From Monomorium pharaonis (Eukaryota > Arthropoda > Insecta > Hymenoptera > Formicidae): 64,000 bases of DNA. The DNA lies in assembly GCF_013373865.1 (NCBI RefSeq), contig NC_050474.1, positions 19,201,116 to 19,265,115 on the forward strand, in the 5' to 3' direction. The notes under the pieces were generated by a model that ran no database searches, was not told the DNA's origin, and saw only the letters and a list, made by a program, of their open reading frames with translations. Both the position numbers and the translations under genes were made by a program. Shown here piece by piece: positions 1-14,188 of the stretch (positions within the stretch are counted from its first letter, which is position 1; every line of letters starts with the position of its first letter).

Positions 1-897
1 CGGCGGCGGATAAATAATCGGTGCGTAATATCTTCGGTGGAATTCGAGCCGCTCCTTTTCTCCCCGGGGAGAGTTAATGGCCCGGGCTAATATATTCGGC
101 TGACATCGGCTCGCTCGCGCGCGGGCACCGCGCCACTCGATACGACGGAACTTCCGATGGCGGTTCACCGTCGCACGAGGGTCTTTACGGCTATCTGTTG
201 CGGGGTGTGTGTTTCCGAGGTGGAGAGAAATGCGATTTCGTCGTCGGCCTGGGAGGGGAGAAGGTTAAATTATCTCCAAGAAAATATACCTTTCGCTTTA
301 TTCACACAAAGCATCTTAGCTTGCGTGAAAATCGCGCTTTTTTCCCATTTGCAAAATCCGATCTCAGAGCGACGTAAATTGTCGTAAATTAATCGCCAAC
401 GATTTCTTCGTAATGCGACTGTATACTTGTGAATTTTTACAAATCTAAGCAGAGTAACAGCATTGGTACGCATTGGTACGCGAGTAGATAGTAGAATACA
501 CGCGCGGGGAGGAAGGGAGGAGGATAGAGAGCGGGTGAGACGGGCCGGCCGGTGGTGTCGAGGGTGACCAGGGGGTTGTGATGATGGAGGCGAGCAGCGC
601 GGCGGCGGCGGCGGCGGTGATGGCAGCGGCGACGGGGCGAGGGGTATGCTCTATAATGGCCGCGGCACGTGGTGCGTGCCCCCATTAAACCGATCGCACC
701 CCGGATTGATTTTCAGCCTTTCGGCATTTGATCCGAGCAAACTTCGTTGTCGGTATAATTGAATCGCGAATGTTCGCCCGACTCGGCCGCAAATTGACCG
801 AAACGCGCTGCCGGCCGCGCGCGCGGCGCAACGCGGACGAGTTGGCGACTGCTGGCCGACGAACAGCAGTGAGCGCGAGGGAGTTGAGGGACAGGGT

Positions 898-900
<3 letters not shown>

Positions 901-937
<37 letters not shown>

Positions 938-946
938 GAGAGAGAA
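901..946. repeat. (GA)n microsatellite
   Basis: There are 17 uninterrupted AG units, followed by a degenerate GA-rich tail that ends in an A run. Confidence 0.95.
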
Positions 947-2082
947 AAAAAGGTCGCATCGTGGATGAATAGAATCGATGAAATCGAGAAAAAAGGTATC
1001 GAGAAGAATGGGAGGGAGGGGGAAAGGGGGGATAAGGGAGAGACAGAGAAAGGACACGCTCCCTCTCTTTTTCTTTTTCCGCTGATATGGAGGGGAAATA
1101 AAACGGTAACTTAATTACTCCACGCTCGTTGTTTGGCGATCGATGTCGACGCTCCTCCACCGACACATCGGCCGCGTCGTCGATACTTTGACAATTAGCG
1201 GACCTGATGGATTCGTTGCGCGCTCGTCGCCGCCTCGATTCGATTGCCGCGTCACGTCTACGTTGTAATTCGATTCAACGTGCGCAGTGCGGCACCGAAT
1301 ATGTGCCGCTACTCCCCCCCTCCCCTTTCACTCTTTCTCCATTTCGAAGTCCGTTCCAAAAGGGTCGGACGGCAGGGAGGAAAGGGGGGAAGATGTATCG
1401 CGGGAGCGCGATTGACTCCGCGTCGGTTAAACTAATTCGGCGAAACTTCCGAGAGCGGTCATCGAGTTAGGCGCACGGTTTCGGATGGGTCTGCGAAATG
1501 GACATAATCGAGTGACACGCATGGAAATTTTAAAAGAGCTTCACGATTCGGTTTTTGTCGGAAGAGAGCAGTCACGTGAGACGGCTGTCCCCTCCCCTTC
1601 CCTCCCCGCGCGAACGAACGACTCGTCCTCTACCTTCCCCCCCATTGTTCCTCGTGAAATTCCCAAAACGACCTGTTTAACTCGATTTTACTTGAGATAA
1701 AAGAAACGAGAGGAAATATATATAGATTCGCGCGGAATCGAATCGGCGACACGGGATCACGTCGATAACGAAATTTTCAGGACTTGAAGGAAACTCGGAA
1801 ACTTGAGCGAAATCGGTGAACATCAGTTGGACCTGACGTTTTCGGCCGACCGAGATGCCGGAGACGCGAAAGAGCAATGCGCGCAACGCAACAGTAGCAG
1901 AATGCATTCGTGCGGTCTACAGGCCATAACTGCTAATTAGTCTATACAGAGCCGTATGGCAGGCTGTGCAGAAGGGTCGACCGCTCGACGAAGCGAGTAG
2001 CAGGATGCACCCCTTTATTAAATACCATCGAAATTAAAATTATAATTGCGTTCGCTCGCAGTGCCCCTCGTTTGCGCGATAG

Positions 2083-2114
<32 letters not shown>
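2083..2114. repeat. (CT)n microsatellite
   Basis: This is a CT tract with one early interruption. A short inverted GCGAGAGAGA segment follows directly, so the tract can fold back on itself. Confidence 0.93.
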
Positions 2115-2270
2115 GCGAGAGAGATTACCCCCCTCCCCCTCTAATATCGCGGGTCGAGGATTTTGATTGGAATTCGACGCGCTTAAAAACACTAGCGAGT
2201 CCCGATGAAGATTTCGGGAAAATGTATACCATCGCGCGTTTGGCGAAATTTCGATAGTTGTCGATCCTGC

Positions 2271-5200
2271 GATTGAAATCGTATTATAAAATCGCGAAAG
2301 TTATTCAGTATTAGAGAAAGTGTAGCATTCTACAAATCTGTATAAATTTATTTTAAAAGATACACAATTATACCTCTTAATCATTTTCATGTTATTACAC
2401 AAACAAAATTTTCTCTCAAAAATTATCTTCAGAATCACGATAGATGTATTGTTACAGAAATATTATAGAAATATAGTAAAATTGTTGTAGAAAAATAGTA
2501 AAATTCTTTACGAATGTTGTGCCTTTCATGATTTCAAGAGCAAGAGGAAATTCATTCTATGATTAAATTACAATTATTATTCGTTCAAAGATTTATGAAA
2601 AAATCACTTTACATCGCGAAAAGTAATTAAGCATTACCGAGAGAGGAAAGTGGGGGAAATGAAAAAACTTGGGGATATCGGCGGGTGCAACGGGATACGG
2701 GCGAGCACTGTAATCGGCCAGCGGATATTCTAATTAGGGGTAACGCGTGTCGGTTTCTCTCGCCAGCTGAGTAAGGCATACGAGTATACACACATAGGAA
2801 ACCGTAGGTGGATGGCGAGAGGATATCGGAGAAGAGGGCGAGCGGCGGGAGGGGGAGGGGAGGGGGGCAGTAGGTTGTATGGCTCCTGTCAGCCACTGTG
2901 CCACTGACGGCTCGCTAATTGCTCAACCAACCTCCGATCCTTCCACCCCCTCCTTCCACGTTGTGCCACCCTTCAAATCCAAATCCATCCCTTCGTAACG
3001 CCTGGTCGGCACCACGACCGTTTCTCGTCTCCTCCCGCCCCCTCCACCCCTCCCACCTTCTGCCTTCGCCTCTCTCAATCTCTCTCTCTATGCAGCCGCC
3101 GCTGCACCTCGACCCTCCTTTCCACCCTCCGCCGGAATTGCGAGCATAGATCGACTATCCTGGGAACGCCGAAATTTCTGGGTCGACGACCAAAGTGGCC
3201 GCCGCAATCGACAGATTCTTCATCGGTATTGTGCATCTACGCAGTTTAATTGAATTATTGACGCGGCCGGTAACGGGGCGTGCGTTTCACGCCGCAGTGA
3301 ATTACCCGTTATATTTTCTACTCGCCGATGTTACACACTTTTTCGTTGGCGATTTGTCTCCTGTCAAGATACACGCGTTCGACGATCACTTAATTTGCAA
3401 AACGAGTATCGGCAGAGAATATTCATTGTTAATAATATTCATTCCAAGGCATAAACAGATTAATTACATCAGATACCAAATTTTGTCACACGTTAAAGAG
3501 AAAATCGAAATTAAGATATGATTTTAAATAACTTTGAAATAAAGTCTCGCGTTCTATTTTACAAGTTGACCGATATCAATCTAATTTTTTGCGAAATACT
3601 TTATTTATTTATCAAATCCTTAACGACATAAAAGAAAAAAAGAGGCCCATAGAAAATTCAACATTAAAACCTCTGGGAGAAAACGGTAGAGCGTCTTCGT
3701 CACATCTCGTGCAAAAATTCTAATTGCTGATAACCGAAATCAGCCCCGTGGTGTTTTTTGAGGCCTCGTCGATAAAAAGCCGCAAAGTTTAAAACGCCAA
3801 GTGCGTACGTGCGTCCACGTGCGCGCGAGATTGATCTCGCGCGCGCGAGCGAGCGAGCGAGCGAGCGGTTTAGCGAATGGATGGACGGACGTGCGGACCA
3901 AGGGTTCGGCACGGTCGCGAATTAATCGAGCATATAATCGATGTGCGCCTGTCGATGTATGTATATGGAAGCCATCCGCCTGGTCACCCTCGCGAACGCA
4001 GCTTTCCCTCCCTGTCCTCCCTCTCGTCCGTTCTCTCTATGTCTCTCTCTCTCTCTCTCTGTCTCTCTCTCCCTCTCGCCGTCCCACCCTGCCCTATCGT
4101 TAACCAACGGCGCCGCGCACGGTAACGCTAATTTCTGTGCCGGACGTGTCGTCGTACTAACCCGTCGAAAAACGTCAAACGGCGAGCTTACCTTCTCGTT
4201 TGTGCCCCGCGCGCGCTTTCGAGCGCGTCCGGGGGCGACGATATTTTCCAAAAGTTGCCGCTTTGAATTTTACTGTTGACGGACGTCGCTCTCTCCGCGA
4301 GCGGGCGAGCGAGCGACGTCTGGCTTTGGCAAAATTCAATTGCCGCGCTCTGTTATAGTTGCGATGAAAAGTAAACGTAAAAAGCAATAACGATGGGCCG
4401 AGCACTGCGCGTTACGTTTGTGCCATAGTTTTGCATCGGGCGTGTGGAGGCGGAAGCTAATTTTTCAAAACTATCGGCAAAGGTCCGGGCATGGGTCACG
4501 CAATCTCGAAATTACGAGAGAAATTCAAGCGCGAGCGTGACATTCGACACTCGTAATACTTAATACGGCAAAAAGTCACACGCGGGTAGAAAAAATTTAA
4601 TCCCGCTGTATTAAATTGAAATTAAATGATTCCAGCCACAAAAGAAAAAGAAAACGAAGCGCCTTTTTCACGCGGACTCCATTGGAGCCAAAAAAACCCC
4701 CCGGCTCGAATCGCGCGAACTCTGCTTAATATCGTCGAATATTTATGAAATATCGGTCGCGTCGCGTGGATATTGGATAACAGAGCCTGAAAACCGGAAG
4801 GAACGTCGGGCGCAGTTTGCGCGGGGCGGGGGGGGGGGAGGGTTGCAAATTTTGTATCTGATGTCCCCAGGACGGAAATCAAGGGGCGCTGCAAAATTGA
4901 TCTGTCTCCTGATTTATTACCGCGAACTAATAAAGCGCCCGGTATCGAGCGTGGCCCGCGGCGGGCGTCCTCGAAACGCACGCACACACACACACACGCA
5001 GACACACGCGCGCGCGCGATAGGTGCGCGCCCTATCCCGCGGCATCTCTATACGACTGGTCCAAATCCATACTTTACAAGAGCGGGCCACCCTAATAGCG
5101 GCCGCGGTGATGGACAGCCGTGAAAACGCCCGCTGTCGCCCGGCCGTATACTCGATTAACGAGAACCGCCAAATCGAAAGGCGGGCAAATTTTCGATATA

Positions 5201-7560
5201 TCGCTCGGCGAAATTTAAAGCGCTTCCTAATACAAACGTCAGTCGCGCGTCGCGCAGCACGCGCGGGCGTACTTTACACGCGTCCCCGCGTTGATTCAAT
5301 TTAATCTCTCCGAAAATCCTCGTGCCCCGCGATTGCGGAACATAAATTTTAACCCTGCCCCCCCTCCCCCTCCCGTCGCATCGCGTGCGCGCGGGTGAAA
5401 CGACCGTTCGGGGACCGTAACTGCGCCGCATTAATTCCTAGATTCTGAAAAAAAAAAGAAAAAAAAAAACGCTTGGCTTTCTTTAGGGGCCAATGAGAGG
5501 AACTGTGTTTCACGCACACGTATTATACGCACACGGGTGCTGTATCCCAAAATCGCAAAACGAGCGATGTAACGCGCCCTTCTCCTCGAGTCCCGACCCC
5601 GACACTTTTTAAAATCCGCGCGTCAGATCCCATATTATGTTTCTCCGTTCCATTTGCGCGGGACAGGGCGAAATTAATTAAACAGCTGATACCTATGGCG
5701 CGTTAGGGAGAAAAAGCGAGAGAGAGAGAGAGAGAGAGCGCGCAAATACGCACCGGCTGCCTCAGGGCAGAGGGCTAGCGTTCCGGGAGCGGCGGCGGAG
5801 GGTACGGAAAAACAAACGCGGCGCCGCGTGTCCGACCGCCTCTCTTGGAAATCAGCGCGGTCGCTCCGGAGATTTTCAATTTGCGGATTCGTTAAGGGCG
5901 CGCGCAAAACGCCGCTCCGCTCCGCGCCGCGCCGTTCCGCTCCGCCGTGTGGAATACGTCAGTTCGCATACCTGTCAGTCGGCTGTAAGGAAAAAAAAAG
6001 CCCGGCATAGTGGTACAAAGTAAAATTAACCGGCCAGTCGGATCCCCGTACAGATTGATCGGATCGGAAATCTGATTTCTCCGATTTCCCCGGCTAACGC
6101 GCGGTGAGATCGGGCGCGAGTGAACGCTGAATAATTTTTATCGCAACGCTGCCTTCGGACAGCGGCGTAAAACAGGCGGCTTTAGAAGCGCGTATCTCTG
6201 CAAAATTTGATATCGCGCAAAACCCGCTGGTGTCGGCCCAATGGTCCGCGAAAAAGATCGCTCGCCGCGAGATGAGAAGTGGGACGTCAAATTTACATCG
6301 GCAACGAAAATCAAATGTCGTTGTGCTAATATCAGCGAGAAGAAATATACACGAGATGCTTCCGGTAACTCGATCATTTAGAAATCATCAACATTTTAAA
6401 TATACTTTTATTAATATAATCGTATTGTTTATAAAACGACAAATTTAATATAGGATGTATTGACTTTAAGACGCTCTTAAACATAAAAAATTACTTAAAC
6501 GTAAATTTTTAAGAAAAATATATCGCATCCCATTTGAAAAGAATATTCATAAATTACGTAAAATAATGACAACAATAAAAGATGCTGCCTATAATAATGC
6601 CTGTCATATTTACTCTTTTAAAACGAACAACTTTTTCTTTTGATATTTTTTCGTGTCACAGTTTAAAAATAACAGAGATATTCTATGTATATATGCATAT
6701 GTGTGTGTGTGTGTGTACACTTTTAATACTCTGAAAAAAAAAAGAAAATATCACAGAATAACGTGATCAGCTTTAAACCTTGAATCTCAATTCTTTTATT
6801 ACAAAGAAAATAGGACGTCAACATCGTGTTTTCTTAACGAGACAAAAATTTTATATGACGTGTCTTATTTAACTGTTTTAATCCTTGACCTGCGTCAATC
6901 TTACTCTCCCTACGTGTAGGATTACTTTTCGAAGAAAACTCGGGTATCGAGCATCTCCGCGGAGCCATAAAACTCTCGCCGGGACTGTTGTACTCGGGAT
7001 GTTTGCAGCTGCGTCACGTACGTATCTCGCGTTATGTAGGAAATTACGGACACGCTCCAGGCGCCAGAACGCGCACGCGGCGCTTTCTGGCGGCGGGGCG
7101 CGCACCGCGCGCGCCGACGTGATCGTCGAATTCGCAAACTACATTTGCATAAATTCCGAGCTACACCGAGACAATTTGGACTCATAAACGTAATTAATGG
7201 CGGAGCATTAATTCACAGATTTTTCGCCGGTTACAAACACATGCCGCGCCGCGCCGCGCCGGTACCAAGTGTTCCGCAATTTAGCTAAATAATTACCAAA
7301 CTTGCCCCGCGCTGCCGTACCCCCAAGCTGCACCATCGCGCGACACGCGACGACGTTACCGCGAAACGCCGCCGATGTAATCGCCGTGAAATAACGTCGC
7401 TCGTCATTAACCTCGAATCTCAATCTTTTTATTGCAAGGAGGCCGTGGCGTCTAGATCGTGTTTTAAGTGCGCCGCGTTTCCTTTAACGAGTAAATCTGA
7501 GGTCATTCCCTTTTTTACCAAAGATGACATTATTTCACTTTTCTTATTTAAAAAAAAATG
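2271..7560. other. Alternating AT-rich and GC-rich non-coding DNA
   Basis: AT-rich islands lie at about 2270-2630, 3530-3670 and 6380-6880; the rest is CpG-rich. Simple repeats include (GAGC)n at 3846-3867, a CT-rich run around 4035-4075, a (CA)n/(CG)n run at 4981-5018, GA at 5719-5739 and (TG)n at 6699-6717. Nothing here resembles an exon of a known family. Confidence 0.55.
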
Positions 7561-7602
7561 ACTATAAGGGAATTGAAAGTAAAACATGTAAAAATTTTTA
7601 TG

Positions 7603-7802
7603 CACGAAAAGAACGGTTATACTAAAAAGTATCTAAAAATAATTTTGTGTGTCAGGTCATCAAAATAATTATGTTAAATACACAAATTGATTGCTAGAAT
7701 GTCAAAAACTTTTCGCAGCGCTGTTCATCACGTTTAATCATTCTTCATAATTATTTTAAATTGTTCTTCATATACAGTTGAATTTTTAGATACTTACATG
7801 GA
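7603..7802 (-). mobile_element. Family A inverted-repeat element, copy 1 (MITE-like)
   Basis: This is an AT-rich element of about 200 bp. Near its ends it has a perfect 12-bp inverted pair, GTATCTAAAAAT at 7629-7640 and its complement at 7782-7793. The interior, read on the minus strand, carries the family hallmarks: AATAATTATG, then a GTGATGA segment, then TTTTTGACATTCTAGCAATC. The same blocks recur near 26.7, 37.4, 51.5 and 57.3 kb. There is no coding capacity, so it is non-autonomous. The left boundary is set at CACGAAAAG by analogy with copies 4 and 5; the right boundary is approximate. Confidence 0.7.
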
Positions 7803-8152
7803 GAGAAAAAAATAGTCATGGTGACCATATCATTATAATTTACAGTCGTGAATACAATCATATTTTTGTAGTTGTTCAACAGTACCAATTATAGTTTATT
7901 AAAGCTATATTAAAGTTCTCATAATTATAATATTAGTCTAATGTAACTTATGATAAGATTGTCATACATAATTAAAATACCAATTTTTTAATAATAAGTT
8001 GTACCATAAAACAATCATTGTAAACATTTACTATAAGCACATAATTATTATTACCAATATTATTGTAATAATTACTATAAAAACGATATTCCTGACTATA
8101 ATTATTTTATTATGCAATTAGAGTCACGAAAATCACCTTTTTTTTCTCAGTA
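7799..8152. mobile_element. Probable inverted-repeat element with GAGAAAAAAA ends, next to family A copy 1
   Basis: The left end reads GGAGAGAAAAAAATAG followed by a GGTGACC segment. The right end is the imperfect complement, TCACCTTTTTTTTCTCAGTAC. Sub-terminal segments also pair imperfectly (TTATAATTTACAGTCGTGAA with a matching ATAATTATAGTCAGGAAT on the other strand). The interior is very AT-rich and non-coding. The ACTGAGAAAAAAA terminus resembles the element at 37409. The boundaries are uncertain because it abuts copy 1 of family A. Confidence 0.45.
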
Positions 8153-8239
8153 CAAGCGTTCCGTGCGGAAATAAAAAGCGGGAACTTGTCGGCGATGCGA
8201 CGCCGGAAATCTCCAAGTGCCTATTCTTATAGGCGAGAC

Positions 8240-8241
<2 letters not shown>

Positions 8242-8287
<46 letters not shown>
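8242..8287. repeat. (CT)n microsatellite, 46 bp uninterrupted
   Basis: This is a pure CT dinucleotide run and one of the longest in the window. A GA-rich stretch follows within 20 bases, giving inverted dinucleotide symmetry. Confidence 0.97.
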
Positions 8288-8289
<2 letters not shown>

Positions 8290-11200
8290 AATTCTCTCTG
8301 AGAGAACGCCGGCGGATGCTGCGCGGCGAGCATATATACATATGTACGTATACACAGACATTTGTCCCGGGGCAGAGTTGCCATCCTAAGCCGGCTTGAC
8401 TAATTGGCAGCGTTATAATCATGGGTACACGGTTAGGTTGGTATTACCGCGAGTTATAGCCCCGTCTCCGCATTGGCGACCGCCACGCACATTCGCGCGC
8501 AAGAGGGGCGCTTAATGACCCCGTCGTTTACGCAAATTTTCCCATTACGCGACGCGGTTTTCGACCGCCAAACGGGACGCTCAGGACTATCGCCGGGACG
8601 AAACTAACGCCGTATGCGTTTGTGGCGTATTGTCACTACCGAGAGAGAATCCGTCGATTGACAACGATTAAATTCTTTCTCGTTTAACATATTTGCGATT
8701 ACATTCAAATTTTCCTAACGTAATTGACAGCGACTTGACACTCTGTAGCAACTAAATTTTTTTTTTTTTTACAATCACGCAGCTTTCTATGAAATAGTAG
8801 TTCGTTCAAATTTTGTAAATACTGCGAGACGTGATAAGAGATAAATGTGTGTTTGAAGAACATCTCCCGGTACCTCTCGGTCTCCTTCGTGGAAAGCGGA
8901 TGCCACTCCTCGATGCTGAGGGGCCGGGAATCGCGGGCACCGATACGCACGAGCGATTTCTTTCGCGGGAGAAGATAAGACGGGGACGCGGTATATTTCT
9001 CCCCCGCCGGGAGGGACGAGGACGCTCGCGGCCCTCGCACGTATGTGGCCGGGGGATGATACTGATAATAAAAAATCGTGGGATATAAAGTAATTCAAAC
9101 AAATGCGCCGGCTCGCGGGCCCGCGGCGATATATCCCCGCAGGGGCTTATCCGCGGCCGGTCATTCATAAACGTGGGAAAAAATGACACTCTAATGGCCG
9201 GCTATCCGTAACGGTTAGGAGGTAGGAGAGATTTGTTGGCGACGGACGCCGCCGGTCGAACGGTCCCACCCAGCGTTCTCGTTCGCGTGACTCTCCTTCG
9301 ACGACGCCCGAAGACATTCTCTCTGCTGTCGCGAGAATCGATCGCGGGACATCGGCGTTCATCGGGGGTACGTGTCTCCGGCGCTGATACCTCGACGACG
9401 AAGGTTCACTCTATACCAGGGCTTCCCGACTCGTGCGAATCGCGATTTCTTAAAAATATCTTACAAAACGACAAACATTCGCGAACCCTTTAACACTTTG
9501 AAAAATAAAAAGAAACGGAAAGGGAATTGATTATTTTATTTACAACATTTAACCCCTCCTAAAATTTAACTTTTTATATAGTAAATCTTCATTTTTCAAG
9601 ATATAAGATTTGAAGATGCACTTATTTTCTATTTGATATTTTTGTATTGAAACAAATTACTTTTATGTACAAGAATTTAATAAATGTATAATTTATTTCG
9701 AAATCCGGTATTGATTCCTGAAATATTTTTTACGGCTCGCTAAAAATCGAGCCTACGTCTTATACTTTGGAAATCCTTGCTCTAGACTCTTCCTCCGGAA
9801 AATCCGATTTCTGTAACACGATCGCACTCGTCCGACCGTATTCGGAAAGAGTTGCAATGGCGGGAACTCCGGCACGAAGAGAGCTTCTCGGAACTTCATA
9901 CCGATAGCCCAGGCGCGTCCCATCAGCCTGTAGTCCCAGGGGTGTGATCGTCGGTAACTAAACTTGTAAATCTCCCGTCCCGTCCTGGGCTTTCCCAACT
10001 GACCAGAACGCATTTGTCTATCTTACGCGACGGTAAGCGCTAGCGCTAGAAAGTTAGACGAGTATGCATCCGATTGCGCCGATTCGAATTTTAAGTGTAC
10101 CCGACGGACAATTCCATGTATAAAGTGTATTATCTTTGAGCTTGTTATGTTCAAATTAAATCTCGTTCTGGATAGTTAAAATACAGAATAATTCTAAATA
10201 AAGAGCAAGAGTTACAAAACGAGAAGAATTGTTGTGCAATCGCACAGGTTGATAATACTGTCTAAATTAAAAAATGTATTTAAAGTTTTTGGTTTCTTTT
10301 TTTGTGTGACATGATCTCACTTGATATTTACTTGACAATATAATCATGATAGATGTAAATTTGCAGAAAATTTAAATATTTCAATCCGTTGTATATGTAT
10401 ATATTAATTCTAAACGCAGAGAGCGAGAAAAATCAAAAGCATACATGTAAATTACACATAAAATATAAATTACATTATAAAAATACCAATAGAAGTATAA
10501 AAAATCAATACAGTAAAATTAAAAACGTATCAAATATTGCATGGCCATAAAAAGCCATAGATAAAGTTTGAAAACTCTATTAGAGAGAAGATACTAAACT
10601 ATTGTATATAAAAAAGATTAAGTTGGAATTCAAGAGTGGTTTTAAACCTTCAGAGATAACAACAACGTACTTTGAAGGCATAAAATTAACATCTTTTTTC
10701 ATACAATAATTTAGTCTTCTAACAGATTTTTCAAATCTTATCCGCTTTTTGCAATCAGACAGTATTTAATATATTCTCAATTTTATTGTTAATATTCATC
10801 TTTTCTACATGTACTTTAATTTATTTTATTGAATATTTATTAAATAGTAATTTATTGGAGTTTAATTTTAATCATGTTTTCCTTTGTTTCTTTTTCCCTT
10901 TGTACGCTCACACATAACTCTTTTTTTTTTGCTTTGTAATCTAGATTTACATGTGCAAGAATCTTATGTCTTGAGCCTTTTAATTCTGTTTTGTTTAATA
11001 AAATAATATCTTTTTGTTAATTAAAATATTTTCCAACGTGGGGGGGGGGCAAAGATTCAAGTTGAACGTCATAATTTCGTTTCGGCGTTTAACATAAAGT
11101 ACGAGAATGTTCCTTAAAGCGAAGCAGACTTCGTCCTGCGTTACGCTGTCACTATCGTGATTTAGCGTCTCGCTCGTGCAGTCGCGAGCGTATTCACGAG

Positions 11201-13408
11201 TCGCGGCCCGCTGCCGCTCGCCACGTTTAACGGCCGCAATCTCCTCGCGCTCGTTCCAGAAACTCCATTCTTATCCTATAAACTTTGATGTACGGAGACG
11301 TAAAGGTAGTTTCTGGCGCTCGGAGAGATACATCTCGCGCGCGACTGGCGAGGCCGTCGCAAACAAAAGCTCGGCAAACGAGAAGTTACGAGGACCCTTT
11401 ACGCCTCCCCCAACCGCCCGCCTGCCCGCCCCGGCATCCGGTTGTCTCGCGTATTATGACTGATGTCTTAGTTAACCGTTTCGCCCGCGCCGCTCCGGGC
11501 CTTAATGTCCCACGGAAGAAAAAGAGCTCGCGAGATACCCGGCCACTTGTGCCGGGCGCTCGCGTTGCCGCCGCGTCAGAAATTGTGAAAAATGGTTATG
11601 GCGTGGCAGTTGCGGCGATACCACGGCGGCGATTTGCAGCTGTGATTATCTACGTTCGCGGATTTATTAGGCTAGCTTCGGAAAAGAAAGGGAGAAGAGA
11701 ATGAGACCCGCACATCGGATGATTCTCAACTGATTTATGCAACCATGGAATATTAGCGATACCGTAAGAGCGAAATTTATCATTTATAAAATGTCGCCGA
11801 TACGACGTCTCGTTATTTCCGTTTGCGAGACTAATTGCGTCGACGAGCTGCCAAAAAATTCGCCGTCGAATCGGGACGACGCCTCGTTGCCTCCGCCGCG
11901 AATTATTAAAAGAGCGTTTAATTTTTTCTCTCCTCTCTCTCTCTCTCTTTCTTTTTTTTTTTTTTTTGCAAAGAGTCACGGCGCCGTCCGCTTTATTTTG
12001 CGCAACTTTCGGTATTCCTCCCTCTTTGCCTTTCCACCGCCCTTCGAGTACGGACGGTTTTTCATTCCTGCCGTGCGCGCTCTAATCGCCGACCCTTTCC
12101 GCGGTAATATTTAATTTTTAATCCGCTCGTATTCAAATGCACCCGACCCGCACCCCCGCGCTACCCTCCTAATGGGAATACAATTTATGCCCGAGCCGCG
12201 GCTTATTTTACATTTTATGCTAAATACTCGCCCGGCTACGCGCCTACGGTTCGGAGTTTCGCCGACAATTAATCGTATGGGTGGCGCGTGTGAGAAAATG
12301 AACAATGTAATCCGGCCAGATGCATCTCTTGACGTGCACGTCACGTGAGGGAGAAAAACGCCGTCCTTAATAATCTACATTTTTTTCTCTGGTTCTGCAA
12401 GAGTTTCATACGCTGAATCCAACTTGAAATTCGTCATCGTGTCACGTGTGTGTGTTGTGCGTTCTATACTTTGCGAACAAAACTCTTGAAAATTAAAAGA
12501 TTTATCGAAAGATGATTTTAATTTTCTTCTGGCCAATTCCATGCGTGTAAATTTTTTTACATTTTCTTATTATTTATATTACACAGCTTAAAAGATGATT
12601 AACGTACTTGATAATGATTTTGTTATCAACATCGACTTCGAGGCTATGAAAATAGTTTTCAGCTTATTGAGGAGGTCGTGTTTCCTCGTACTTCAAGGAT
12701 GTAGAAGTATACACCACCCTCTCGTGATTATCTGCTCGAGAAATTTAGCCAACATAGCCCGAGGACGTGTGCGAAACTCAGTTACGGTTTGGTCAGTCGT
12801 GCCGGGTCGAAAACTCCCGCGGGGCAGCTTTAATCTGTAATTTTTAATCAAGTGCCGATTAAGCACTAATAGGCAATCCTACGTGAAAATGACCGAGACC
12901 CTTTCGATTCGTCGCTGAATATGTCCCTCGACGTCCTAGCGTAGCAGCGTGCAATGTGTTTAACTTTGTTTGTTGCCGTATCCAGAGTCTAATTCAAATA
13001 TTATCAGAGCTACATTTAAATAATCAGTTTAACGTTCACCGTTTGAAAACATAGCGTAAGTCAGGAGCTCCGGCATTACACCCTGCGTTCGCACACATCG
13101 AGCTGGCCTCCCGTATCTCGAGCGAATGTTCCGCCTGAATCAGAAATGAATGGCGTCTGCTTGTCTACGTTCTCATTTCCGGCGTGCCGACCGACGGGAG
13201 AAAGGAAAGAACTCCCTTCCGGCTCTCTTGGCCGCTTATTTTTTGACTGGTTGCTCATGCATTATTTAAAGCTCAGCAACGAGCATTAAAGTCTCTAGGA
13301 AAGCTTTGCGCCGCCGGCGCGAACGAATCTCCCAGCTTCTCTCTTAATTTCTTAAAAAAGTTCTCTTTAGTAAAACGATACTTTCGGTAGAGGAGAGAAA
13401 GAAGAGAA

Positions 13409-13449
13409 TGAGAGAGAAAGAGAGAGAGAGCGAGAGAGAGAGAGAGAGC
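13409..13449. repeat. (GA)n microsatellite with GC interruptions
   Basis: GA dinucleotides are interrupted by AAG and GCG units. Confidence 0.92.
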
Positions 13450-14041
13450 GAGTTATCCGCCTCGCGTCCCTAATGTCGTTTCGATCGATTACGAATGTGG
13501 CGTTCGCTATCGATTAGGTATCGGCGGCCGCGCCTCGTTGATATACATATACATAAATTATGCTTTCGTATGTAGGCGATGCAACATTTAAATGCACGAC
13601 GAGCAAATTTAGGTTTCCTCCCAGGCAACCTCCGGACATAACCGAGATCTCGATTTAGACCGACCTAACGAGGCGGTGATTTGAATAATTGAACGAATCC
13701 TAAACCTCATGTCCGGCTATTACGGACGTTGAATATTAAAGCAATCGTTCCCCGTTCTGCTATCGCGCTCGCCGGCGGCAATTCCGATTCCTGAGGAATA
13801 AAAGATTCCCGAATACTTTACTCGCGCGCACCGAGGCTCCGAAGCAAATGTCTCGAAGCCGCAGTTCTTGAATGTAAGCTTACGCTCAATATTTCCTTGC
13901 GTTTGTATTTTGCACGAATATCGCACAGGTGCTTTGAATAACAAAATAAAAAGCTAAAAATGTTAAGCATGCATATTATCATATAAATAAATTTAGCTTT
14001 TATTCTCGTGAAATAAAAGTATACAGTAATAAAAAAAAGAA

Positions 14042-14188
14042 TACTCGATTCAAGTAAATAAACGTTTTGCATTATTGGAATAACTTATTTGCTTTGAATA
14101 AATAAATATTACGTATACTTGAAATAAATATTACTGGTTTGACATAAAATAGTTTTGAATTGTGCTAGTAACATATTTGAATCGAGTA
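14042..14188. mobile_element. Family C inverted-repeat element, copy 1
   Basis: The ends form a perfect 12-bp inverted pair: TACTCGATTCAA at 14042-14053 and TTGAATCGAGTA at 14177-14188. The element is about 147 bp, very AT-rich and non-coding. The interior has a repeated AAATAAATATTAC motif. A diverged relative is at about 52812-52945. It is probably a MITE relic. Confidence 0.6.

Larger units (their letters stand above)
1..2270. other. GC-rich non-coding block with GA/CT tracts
   Basis: This block is CpG-rich with no supportable coding region. Open frames here are short, overlap on both strands and are driven by simple repeats. Visible items are a direct 10-base duplication at 461-480, (GA)n at 901-946 and (CT)n at 2083-2114. 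Confidence 0.6.
8153..14040. other. Non-coding DNA, GC-rich blocks with AT-rich islands
   Basis: No supportable gene. (CT)n lies at 8242-8287, a small perfect-stem hairpin (GGCTCG/CGAGCC) at 9733-9752, and (GA)n at 13409-13449. AT-rich islands are at about 9490-9730 and 10130-11040. Overlapping open frames on both strands in the GC-rich parts are what CpG-rich non-coding DNA produces. Confidence 0.55.

Noticed and set aside
897..960. Charged Glu/Arg or Ser/Leu repeat proteins predicted across GA/CT tracts
   Set aside because: These are translations of dinucleotide microsatellites; the same artefact appears at every GA/CT tract in the window.
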